From Candidatus Solibacter sp. (GTDB lineage Bacteria; Acidobacteriota; Terriglobia; Bryobacterales; Bryobacteraceae): a stretch of DNA of 31,781 bases. The stretch is from the NCBI GenBank assembly GCA_026394025.1, contig JAPKZC010000309.1, positions 1 to 31,781 of the forward strand. The letters run 5' to 3'. Shown here piece after piece: positions 16,870-24,331 of this stretch (the stretch's first letter is position 1; every line of letters starts with the position of its first letter). The notes below the pieces were generated by a model. The model worked only from the letters and a program-made list of their open reading frames with translations, searched no databases and was not told the origin of the DNA. The translations under genes were made by a program, and so were the position numbers.

Positions 16870-18258
16870 TTACGCCTTCACCACTTTGCCGTTCACCGTC
16901 ACGTTTTCCAGCACCATCCCTTCGACGTTTTCCGTCACCGCCGTCTTCGCGGCGTTGTCGAACGTGCAATTCTTCAGCCGGATATTCGAAATTGGGGCGT
17001 TCTTGAAGCCGCGCAGCGACCAGGCGTTGGCGCACTTCCTGACTTCCAAATTCACTACTTCCACATCGCGCACTACCGGTGTGAACGGCCCCTTCTCGCC
17101 TTCCTCGTAGTAGAAATCGACGTCGATGGCGGCTGCCGCCACCTGGCCGCACTTTACATTGCGCATGTAGACGTGCTCGATCACGCCACCGCGGATCGCG
17201 TTGTTCTTGAAGCGCAACACGCGGTCCAGATTCGGGCTGTCCATCTGGCAATCCTGCGCGAACACATTGCGGATGTCGCCGGAACATTCGCTGCCCATGG
17301 TGACGCCGCCGTGGCCGTCCTTCATGACGCAGTTCTGCACGATGATGTTCTCGCTGGGCGCGTGCAGGCGGCGGCCATCGGCGTTGCGCCCGCTCTTGAT
17401 GGCGATGCAATCGTCGCCGGTATCGAAGGTGCAGCCGTCGATCAGCACATCGGCGCACGATTCCGGATCGCAGCCGTCGTTGTTCGGACCGTGGGTCGAG
17501 ACGGTCACGTTGCGCACTGTGACGTTCCTGCACAGCACAGGGTGCACTTCATACATCGGCGAGTTGAGCATCGTGATGTCCTGAATCTGCACGTTGGTGC
17601 AACGGTAGGGCTGGACGAACATGGGCCGCAGATAGCCGCCGTCGCCGAACGTGCGCTCCGCCACGGGTGTGCCCCTCTCCGCCATTTCCATGAGCGCCGC
17701 CCGCGCTTTGCGCTGATTCGGGTCGTCGGGCTTGGCCCCGCGTTTGCCGCCCCACGGCCACCAGTTCTCCGCGTTCGCCTGGCCGTCCAAAGTGCCGCCG
17801 CCGGTGATCGCGATATTCCGCTGGTCCAGCGCGTAGATGAAGGGTGAGTAGTTCATGCACTCTAACCCCTCAAAGCGGGTGTGCACGATCGGGTAGAGCT
17901 TCGGGTTGGGGTCGAACCTGATGGTGGCGCCCTTCCGGACCACCAGGTTCACGTTGCTCTTGAGGTGGATGGCTCCGGTCAGGCAGACACCCTCCTTAAC
18001 TACCACGCGCCCGCCGCCCGCACGGTCGGCTTCCTCGATGGCCTTGCGGAAGGCCGATGTGCAATCCGTCTTGCCGTCCGGTTTGGCGCCAAAGCGGGTC
18101 ACGTCGAACTCCCGGTTGGGGAACTTCGGCGCTTGAATGCGTTTCAGAATCTGCGGATAGAGGGTGGCCCAGGGATCGTCCGCGGCCCATGCGCGGGAAC
18201 CGGCAAGTGCGGCCCCCGCCATGGCTGCGAGGGCATGGCGGCGTGTATAAGTGTACAT
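16870..18258 (-). CDS. Exported GH28 polygalacturonase
   Basis: Hydrolyses alpha-1,4-galacturonan (pectin) in or beyond the periplasm. The 462-residue protein starts with a twin-arginine-type leader (MYTYTRRHALAAMAG, cut near 25) and folds as a parallel beta-helix. The GH28 catalytic signatures are all present: NNDG 259-262, GDD 281-283 (D282/D283), GHG 315-317 (H316) and a substrate-binding RFKN 349-352 in place of the common RIK. A longer start at 18285 (TTG) is rejected because it falls inside the promoter elements at 18267-18295. It is divergent from a UxaE epimerase gene, which points to a shared galacturonate pathway, and ends four bases from the convergent GT4 remnant. Confidence 0.93.
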   Translation of the reverse strand: MYTYTRRHALAAMAGAALAGSRAWAADDPWATLYPQILKRIQAPKFPNREFDVTRFGAKPDGKTDCTSAFRKAIEEADRAGGGRVVVKEGVCLTGAIHLKSNVNLVVRKGATIRFDPNPKLYPIVHTRFEGLECMNYSPFIYALDQRNIAITGGGTLDGQANAENWWPWGGKRGAKPDDPNQRKARAALMEMAERGTPVAERTFGDGGYLRPMFVQPYRCTNVQIQDITMLNSPMYEVHPVLCRNVTVRNVTVSTHGPNNDGCDPESCADVLIDGCTFDTGDDCIAIKSGRNADGRRLHAPSENIIVQNCVMKDGHGGVTMGSECSGDIRNVFAQDCQMDSPNLDRVLRFKNNAIRGGVIEHVYMRNVKCGQVAAAAIDVDFYYEEGEKGPFTPVVRDVEVVNLEVRKCANAWSLRGFKNAPISNIRLKNCTFDNAAKTAVTENVEGMVLENVTVNGKVVKA

Positions 18259-18266
18259 CTGAACCG

Positions 18267-18295
18267 ATGGTAGGGCCGGGCACAACTCTCGTCAA
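18267..18295 (-). promoter_or_regulatory. Promoter of the GH28 gene
   Basis: On the - strand TTGACG (18295-18290) and TACCAT (18272-18267) are 17 bases apart. The ATG at 18258 follows only eight bases after the -10 element, so the transcript would have almost no leader. Confidence 0.5.
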
Positions 18296-18329
18296 GGGGA
18301 GAATTGGAATTCCACCTCCGCTATTGAAC

Positions 18330-18335
18330 TATAAT
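18330..18335 (+). promoter_or_regulatory. -10 element (TATAAT) of the uxaE gene
   Basis: A perfect TATAAT lies 16 bases before the ATG at 18352, with a GGGAAG ribosome site (18338-18343) between them. No good -35 box is at the right distance (GAATTC is at 17 bases, TTGGAA at 20), which suggests an activator. The intergenic region is under 100 bp, so one regulator could serve both divergent genes. Confidence 0.5.
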
Positions 18336-18351
18336 TTGGGAAGATTCCATC

Positions 18352-19602
18352 ATGCTCACCCTCGAAAAATACTCCCTCGGCGTCGGGGACCGTTTCGCGC
18401 ACCAAGCCAAGGCCCAGTTGCAGGCTTGCGTGATGGCGGCGGCCCGCGGCGCCACCGTAATGCCCGTCTGGAACAAGTCCAATCGCGAGCACGGCATCGT
18501 GGGCTCGGAGCCCGCCAGCGTGCGTGCCGCCGCCGATGAGGCAGTGCGGCAATCCGGCTGGAAACAGCCCTACCACGTGGACGCCGATCACATCAACCTT
18601 GGCACCGTGGACCGCTTCATCGATGCCAGCGATTTCTACACGCTCGACGTGGCCGCGGCCATCGGCCAGCCGGCCGAACTGGACTGCCGCGACGCCTTCA
18701 TCGAGCGGCATCCGGAACTCCAAGGAATCGTGAGCATTCCCGGCATCGGCCAGCCCTTCACCCTCGACCGCGACGCTATCGCGCAGATCGCCCGGCTGTA
18801 CCTGGCCGCGGTGCAGCAGGCGGGCGCCATCTACCGGCACGTGGCGGGGAAGCGCGGCGGCCGCGAGTTCATCACCGAGGTCTCCATGGACGAAACCGAT
18901 GCGCCTCAGACCCCGGCGGAACTGCTGGTCATCCTGGCCGCCATCGCGGACCAGAAGATTCCTGTCCAGACCATCGCCCCCAAGTTCACCGGGCGCTTCA
19001 ACAAGGGCGTCGATTACGTGGGCAATGTGGTCCAGTTCGAGAAGGAGTTTAGTGAAGACCTGGCGGTGATTGCCTTCGCCATCGCGCAGTACGGCCTGCC
19101 GGCCAACCTTAAGTTGAGCGTGCATTCGGGCAGCGACAAGTTCTCGATTTACGCCCCCATCCGGCGCGCGCTCGAAACGTCCGGCGCCGGAATCCACCTC
19201 AAGACCGCGGGTACCACCTGGCTTGAAGAGTTGATCGGCCTGGCCGAAGCCGGCGGCCCGGGTTTAGATCTGGCGAAGCAGGTGTACGCCAAGGCTTTTG
19301 AGAACCGGGACGCGCTGTGCGAGCCCTACGCGGCCGTGATCGATATCGATTACGCCAAGCTGCCCGGCCCCGCCGTGGTCAACGGATGGAGTTCGGTGCA
19401 GTACACTTCCGCGCTGCGCCACGACCAGAAGAATCCAGGTTTCAATCCAGACCTGCGCCAACTGCTGCATGTGGGCTTTAAGGTAGCTGCCAAAATGGGT
19501 GACAAGTACCTCAAGATGCTGGATGCCTGCGAGGCCAGCATCTCCCGCAACGTGACCGAAAACCTCTTCGAGCGCCACATCAAGCCGTTGTTTCTGGTGT
19601 AG
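18352..19602 (+). CDS. uxaE: UxaE-type tagaturonate 3-epimerase
   Basis: Expected to convert D-tagaturonate to D-fructuronate, joining the galacturonate branch to the glucuronate branch of hexuronate breakdown. The 416-residue protein looks like the UxaE family along its whole length: the early block VMPVWNKSNREHGIVGSEP, then QPYHVDADHINLGTVDRFID, FITEVSMDETDAPQTPAELL, TIAPKFTGRFNKGVDYVG, and SVHSGSDKFSIYAPI. Residues such as the His/Asp cluster in HVDADHINLG and the His of SVHSGSDK are plausible metal or substrate ligands, but I cannot assign them. No signal peptide is present, so it is cytoplasmic. Its position back to back with an exported polygalacturonase supports the role: the enzyme outside frees galacturonate, this one processes it inside. 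Confidence 0.86.
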   Translation: MLTLEKYSLGVGDRFAHQAKAQLQACVMAAARGATVMPVWNKSNREHGIVGSEPASVRAAADEAVRQSGWKQPYHVDADHINLGTVDRFIDASDFYTLDVAAAIGQPAELDCRDAFIERHPELQGIVSIPGIGQPFTLDRDAIAQIARLYLAAVQQAGAIYRHVAGKRGGREFITEVSMDETDAPQTPAELLVILAAIADQKIPVQTIAPKFTGRFNKGVDYVGNVVQFEKEFSEDLAVIAFAIAQYGLPANLKLSVHSGSDKFSIYAPIRRALETSGAGIHLKTAGTTWLEELIGLAEAGGPGLDLAKQVYAKAFENRDALCEPYAAVIDIDYAKLPGPAVVNGWSSVQYTSALRHDQKNPGFNPDLRQLLHVGFKVAAKMGDKYLKMLDACEASISRNVTENLFERHIKPLFLV

Positions 19603-19659
19603 CACCCGATTCGCAGAACGCCGAGCCGCGGCCGTCAGGGAGCGGTCTTGTCTGGCTGC

Positions 19660-21312
19660 TTACCCGCGCAATACGTCACGTACCTTCCGGCCCAGCCCGG
19701 CGGAAGTGAATGGCTTCTGTATGAACGGCGTATCGGCCGCCAGGATTGCCTGGTCGATCACACCGTTATCCGTGTAACCGGACATGTACAGGACGCGCGC
19801 GCCGGGGCGCACGGCTTGCAGTTGGTGGGCCAACTCGGTGCCGCTCATGCCCGGCATCACCACGTCGGTCAGCATCAGGTCCAGGGGCCCTTCATGGGCG
19901 GAGACAATCCTCAGAGCCTGGTCGGCGGATTCGGCTTCCAGCACGCGATATCCCAGGTGCGCCAGCATGGTCCGCGTCAGATTTCGCACCTGAGGGTCGT
20001 CCTCCACCAGCAGGATGGTCCCGGTGGCGGGCGCCGCGCTTTCGTCCTCGCTGTCGCTGAGAATCGCCTCGGCCGCCGCCATCACCGCGGGTAGATAGAT
20101 TTTGAACGCCGTGCCCCGGTCCGGCTCACTGTAGACCAGGATTTCGCCCCCGTTCTGCTTGACGATGCCGTAGACGATGGAGAGCCCTAGTCCGGTGCCT
20201 TTGCCCTTATCCTTAGTGGTAAAAAATGGTTCGAACAGGCGCGCCCTGGTGGCGGCGTCCATACCGCTCCCCGTGTCGCTTACCGCCAGCATCACGTAGT
20301 GACCGGCCGGCACGCCGATGTGGCGACCCGCGTATTCCCCGGTGAGTTCCACTTCCGCCGTCTCGATGGTCAGCTTGCCACCCTCCGGCATGGCGTCACG
20401 GGAATTCACCGCCAGGTTCATGATCACCTGGTCGATGTGCGACGGGTCCACCTTCACTGCCGGGAGTCCCGGTGACATACGCGCTTCCAACCGGATGTCT
20501 TCCCCGATGATGCGCCGCAGCATCTTGTCGATACCCCGCACGATCTCATTGAGATCCACCACGCGCGGTACGGCCACCTGGCGGCGGCTGAATGCCAGCA
20601 GTTGGTAGGTCAGCGCCGAGGCACGCTCCGCCGCGTGCAGCACTTCATCCGAATACTCAACTGCCGTGGCATCCAGGCGGACCTGATCGCGCAGCATTTC
20701 GCTGTAGCCCAGAATCACCGTGAGCAGATTGTTGAAATCGTGGGCCACCCCGCCAGCCAGACGGCCCACCGCCTCCATCTTCTGCGACTGCAGGAGTTGA
20801 TCCTCCAACGCCCGTCGCTCGGCCGTGCGCCTGGCCACGCGGGCTTCCAGATCCTCATTGACTCTGCGCACCTCCTCTTCGGCCGCCCGCCGTTCCTCGA
20901 TCTCGCGCGCCAGCGACTGGTTCACCCGCGCCAACTGCGCGGGGCTTGGCAGGGCGATCAGCGCCGGCAACATCGGAACCAGCATCAAGAAGGTGGCCAA
21001 CGATGCCGCCGCAGTGATGGCCTTGATCACGCCTTCCAGGCGGTAGACGGGGCTCCACACCGTGACCGCCGCCATAAGGTGTGTGGTGCCGCACGCCAGA
21101 ATGAAAATGCCGAATGCCACGAAGATGCCTCTGAACGCCACATCCCGGCGTCGCTTGACGAAGTAGAACAAGAGAAACGGAATCGCGTAGTAGGCGGCGG
21201 CGGTCAGACCATCGGAAATCACGTGGAGCCACAGAACCGCGGGATCCCAGAGGTAGCACATGCCGTGGGGCATGTATTCCTTCGAAAAGAGCTTGTGGAA
21301 GAATTCCAACAC
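19660..21312 (-). CDS. Hybrid histidine kinase with ethylene-receptor-like membrane domain
   Basis: A 550-residue sensor. Residues about 20-120 form three or four membrane helices that match the ethylene-binding domain of plant ETR1 and cyanobacterial relatives: D34, Y41, P45, C74 and H78 have the same spacing as ETR1 D25, Y32, P36, C65 and H69, the last two being the copper ligands. Then come a coiled coil (125-180), a HisKA domain (H191 in AHDFNN), an HATPase domain (N299/N303, DTGSGM 346-351, GTGLGL 372-377) and a receiver domain (E437/D438/D439, phospho-acceptor D483, S511, K533). The GTG start has GAGGGG upstream. There is no GAF domain. No separate output regulator is adjacent; the divergent neighbour is a peptide transporter. 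Ethylene or another small ligand, or copper, could be sensed. Confidence 0.93.
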   Translation of the reverse strand: MLEFFHKLFSKEYMPHGMCYLWDPAVLWLHVISDGLTAAAYYAIPFLLFYFVKRRRDVAFRGIFVAFGIFILACGTTHLMAAVTVWSPVYRLEGVIKAITAAASLATFLMLVPMLPALIALPSPAQLARVNQSLAREIEERRAAEEEVRRVNEDLEARVARRTAERRALEDQLLQSQKMEAVGRLAGGVAHDFNNLLTVILGYSEMLRDQVRLDATAVEYSDEVLHAAERASALTYQLLAFSRRQVAVPRVVDLNEIVRGIDKMLRRIIGEDIRLEARMSPGLPAVKVDPSHIDQVIMNLAVNSRDAMPEGGKLTIETAEVELTGEYAGRHIGVPAGHYVMLAVSDTGSGMDAATRARLFEPFFTTKDKGKGTGLGLSIVYGIVKQNGGEILVYSEPDRGTAFKIYLPAVMAAAEAILSDSEDESAAPATGTILLVEDDPQVRNLTRTMLAHLGYRVLEAESADQALRIVSAHEGPLDLMLTDVVMPGMSGTELAHQLQAVRPGARVLYMSGYTDNGVIDQAILAADTPFIQKPFTSAGLGRKVRDVLRG

Positions 21313-21420
21313 GGCTGATCCCCTCTACCCAGTGGAATTGGAGGTCTGCAAATCTCCGATTCTGCAAGGTAATGGTACGTCTTCTGTGGCCCCGGCTGCA
21401 ATGCTCCCTCCACCCTGGGT

Positions 21421-21450
21421 TTGCCACAGCCCCGCGCATCCGTGTACACT
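21421..21450 (+). promoter_or_regulatory. Promoter of the POT transporter gene
   Basis: TTGCCA (21421-21426) and TACACT (21445-21450) are 18 bases apart, with the ATG at 21469. These elements argue against starting the protein at the in-frame TTG of 21421. Confidence 0.45.
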
Positions 21451-21468
21451 GGCGATGCCGGACAACCT

Positions 21469-22986
21469 ATGGCATCTCCCTCAGATCACGCCGCCGCCCT
21501 GCATACCGCCCGTGCGGACACGAGCTTCTTCGGCCACCCCCGCGGCTTGGCCACGCTGTTCTTCACCGAAATGTGGGAGCGCTTTAGCTACTACGGCATG
21601 CGCGCCATCCTCATTTATTACCTCACCGCCAGCGTTGCCAGGGGCGGCCTCGGGTTCGCCGATTCTAAAGCCGGCGCCGTCTACGGACTTTACACCGCGA
21701 TGGCCTACCTGATGTGCCTGGGCGGCGGGTGGATTGCGGACCGCATCACCGGACAGCGCCGCGCCGTCCTGATCGGTGGCATCCTAATCGCTTGCGGCGA
21801 GTTCTGTCTGGCCGCACCCGCGGAAGCGGCGTGCTATACCGGCCTGGTCCTGCTGGTCTGCGGCACCGGCCTGCTCAAGGGCAACGTCAGCATTATCGTC
21901 GGCCAGTTGTACCACCAGGGCGACCCGCGCCGCGACTCGGGCTTCTCCATTTTCTACATGGGCATCAATATCGGCGCGCTGATCTCGCCGCTTTTCTGCG
22001 GCTACGTCGGCGAGCGCATCAGTTGGCGCCTCGGTTTCGGACTCGCCGGACTTGGCATGCTCGCCGGACTTATCCAATACCTCGTTACCAGCCGGCATCT
22101 GGGGTCGGCGGGCCTTCATCCGGCATCCACGGGCGACGCCGGGCAAGACCGCCGCGAGAAGCGGAAGGCCATTCGCGGCCTCGGTATCGGTATTGCGGTA
22201 GTCGCTTTCCTCGCCGCGCTTGGCACTAGCGGCGTCGTCGAACTCAATGCCACCATGATTTCCGACGCCGTCGGCTGGTGCTTGCTCGGCATCTCCGTGG
22301 TGGTCTTCTCCTGGTTGATCTTCTTTGGCACCTGGTCGCCCGTGGAACGTAAGCGCTCTGCCGCCATCCTGGTGCTATTCGTCTCGTCGGCCCTCTTCTG
22401 GGCGGCCTTTGAGCAGGCTGGTTCCTCGCTCAGCCTATTCGCGGAGCGCGGCACCGACTGCACCTTCCTGGGCTATTCCTTCCCCGCCAGTTGGTTCCAG
22501 AGCGTGCAGCCGATTTTCATCATCGTGCTGGCGCCCGTCTTCGCCTGGCTCTGGCTGGCGATGGGCCGCAGGGGGCGAGGGGAACCATCCAGCCCCGCCA
22601 AATTCTCGCTCGGCCTGTTGTTGGGCGGTCTGGCATTCGCCATCCTGATCCCCGCCGCTTACCTGGTGGTGAGTGGCTCCAAGGTCGCGCCCTACTGGCT
22701 CGTTGGCACCTACCTGCTGCAGACGCTGGGCGAGTTGTGCCTGAGCCCGGTGGGGTTGAGCGCCATGACGAAGCTCGCCCCCGCGCGCGCCGCCGGCTTC
22801 ATCATGGGAATCTGGTTCCTCTCCACCAGCATCGGCAACTGGCTCGCCGGCAAAGCTGCGTCGATGTACAGTTCCATGCCGCTGCCGACCCTGTTTGGGT
22901 CCGTCGCCGTCTTTAGCATCGCCACCGCCGTGGTGCTCGCTATCCTGATCAAGCCGACCGTGCGGCTAATGCAAGGCGTAAAGTAG
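21469..22986 (+). CDS. POT/PTR2-family proton-dependent oligopeptide transporter
   Basis: An inner-membrane importer of di- and tripeptides driven by the proton gradient. The 505-residue protein has about 12-14 hydrophobic segments and the POT hallmark ExxERFxYYG (E34, E37, R38 in FFTEMWERFSYYGMRA) in the first helix. The second family block is GLLKGNVSIIVGQLY, and FSIFYMGINIGALISPL matches PTR2 signature 2. A loop at about 210-225 (TGDAGQDRREKRKA) is cytoplasmic by the positive-inside rule. The ATG at 21469 is preferred over an upstream TTG that lies in the promoter. It stands alone between a divergent sensor kinase and a convergent DUF1501 gene, seven bases from the latter's end. Confidence 0.93.
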   Translation: MASPSDHAAALHTARADTSFFGHPRGLATLFFTEMWERFSYYGMRAILIYYLTASVARGGLGFADSKAGAVYGLYTAMAYLMCLGGGWIADRITGQRRAVLIGGILIACGEFCLAAPAEAACYTGLVLLVCGTGLLKGNVSIIVGQLYHQGDPRRDSGFSIFYMGINIGALISPLFCGYVGERISWRLGFGLAGLGMLAGLIQYLVTSRHLGSAGLHPASTGDAGQDRREKRKAIRGLGIGIAVVAFLAALGTSGVVELNATMISDAVGWCLLGISVVVFSWLIFFGTWSPVERKRSAAILVLFVSSALFWAAFEQAGSSLSLFAERGTDCTFLGYSFPASWFQSVQPIFIIVLAPVFAWLWLAMGRRGRGEPSSPAKFSLGLLLGGLAFAILIPAAYLVVSGSKVAPYWLVGTYLLQTLGELCLSPVGLSAMTKLAPARAAGFIMGIWFLSTSIGNWLAGKAASMYSSMPLPTLFGSVAVFSIATAVVLAILIKPTVRLMQGVK

Positions 22987-22993
22987 GGGCAAC

Positions 22994-24321
22994 CTAGACG
23001 AACCCAAGCGTCTGCGTCGTGAAGTTCGCGAGATTGGCGAAGACCGACGGCAGCGCGGCGTTGCCGACGCCGAACCATGCCGCGAGCGTGGCCGCGTACT
23101 GGTCCAGCGACAGCGTGGGAATCCAGACCCCCCGATTGTCCGTGTCGTCCGGACCGCCAATCGCCAGGGTCGGGAAGGTGCCGTAGGCGTCGCCGCCCCT
23201 CACTGCGCCGCCCATCACCACGTGATTGCTGCCCCAGGCGTGGTCGGAGCCTTGCCCGGTGCTGGGCTGGAAGGTGCGCCCGAATTCGGACTCCGTGAAG
23301 GCGGTGACCGATTGATCCACGCCCAGTTCCTGCGTCGCCGCATAGAACGCGCCCAGCGCGGGGTCAAGCGTGGCGAAGAGACCATCCTGGTTGGGCAGCA
23401 GGTCGGTGTGATTATCGAATCCTCCCATGTTGCAGAAGAAGATCTGCCGGTTCATGCCCAGAGCGGCGCGCACTTGAATGATACTCGCCACCTGCCTCAG
23501 TTGCTGGCCAAGCCCGCTGTTGGGGAAGACGGTTTGCAGTGCCGGCGCGCCATTCAGGGCGGCGTTGACGTCCTGCGCCGTCTTGAGCGCGCTGGCCGTC
23601 ACGCCGCTGGCGGCGCCGATCAGCGAGACGCCGGTATCGAACGTCAGGATCTGTTGCAGGGCAAGCTGGCGCGCCTGAGCGCCCGCCGAGCTGCCGAACG
23701 AATCCAGGCCGAAGCGGGAGCCCGGGCTCACGTTGATCGGGCGCGTCAGCGCGCCGTTGAGCAACGCACTCGATCCCGCCACCGAAATCCGCGCGATTGG
23801 AGCAGGTCGATCACCCGGCCGCCCCACCCGGTGCCGCCGGAGCCGGCGGTGTTGGACGTCTGCCACTGGTTGGTCTGATCCGAGTGGGAGAAAAGGTTCT
23901 TAGGCACCGGGTTCCCGCCGGCACGGTACTGCACGCGTGTGGTCGGCCGCACCAGGGTTCCGATGTTGAACACCAGCGCCGCCTTCCTCTGGTTATATAG
24001 GCCCTGGATCTGAGCCAGCCTGGGGTGCAGTCCATAACCGGCGGGCGCGCCGGTAACCGGGATGGGCAGCAGCGATGCCGCGGGCAGCGCCAGCACATTC
24101 CGGCCTGTGGAATAGGCCTGATAGCCCGCGGCACTCAGCGGAATCACCGTATTGTTGCCGTCGTTGCCGCCTGCCATGTACACGCAAACCAGGGCCTTGT
24201 AGCCGGGCGCGGATTGCGCATTGGCGGTGAGCAGACCGAATCGCGACAGGCGCATTGCCGCACCGGCGGATCCACATGCGCAGCACGTCTTGAGGAACTC
24301 TCTTCTCGATGGCATAGTCAT
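22994..24321 (-). pseudogene. DUF1501 Tat-exported protein, broken by a frame change
   Basis: DUF1501 proteins are exported, sulfatase-like proteins of unknown function that travel with DUF1800 genes in Acidobacteria, Planctomycetes and others. The start region has a textbook Tat motif (SRREFLK); ATGs at 24321 and 24315 are both possible and the second has better ribosome-site spacing (GAGGGAG). The N-terminal frame (ALVCVYMAGGNDGNNTVIPL to TGWGGRVIDLLQ) loses sense near 23803; the C-terminal frame continues with PIARISVAGSSALLNG, QIFFCNMGGFDNHTDLL, TESEFGRTF and DHAWGSNHVVMGG to 22994. The ten bases at 23794-23803 are readable in both frames. Intact relatives have roughly ten more residues here, so a small deletion of 3n+1 bases is inferred. 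It follows the DUF1800 gene by about ten bases. Confidence 0.85.
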
Positions 24322-24331
24322 TCTCCCTCGC

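Noticed and set aside
17173..17847. Long + strand frame opposite the GH28 gene
   Set aside because: Shadow frame with Ala/Val/His-rich product; all GH28 signatures are on the - strand.
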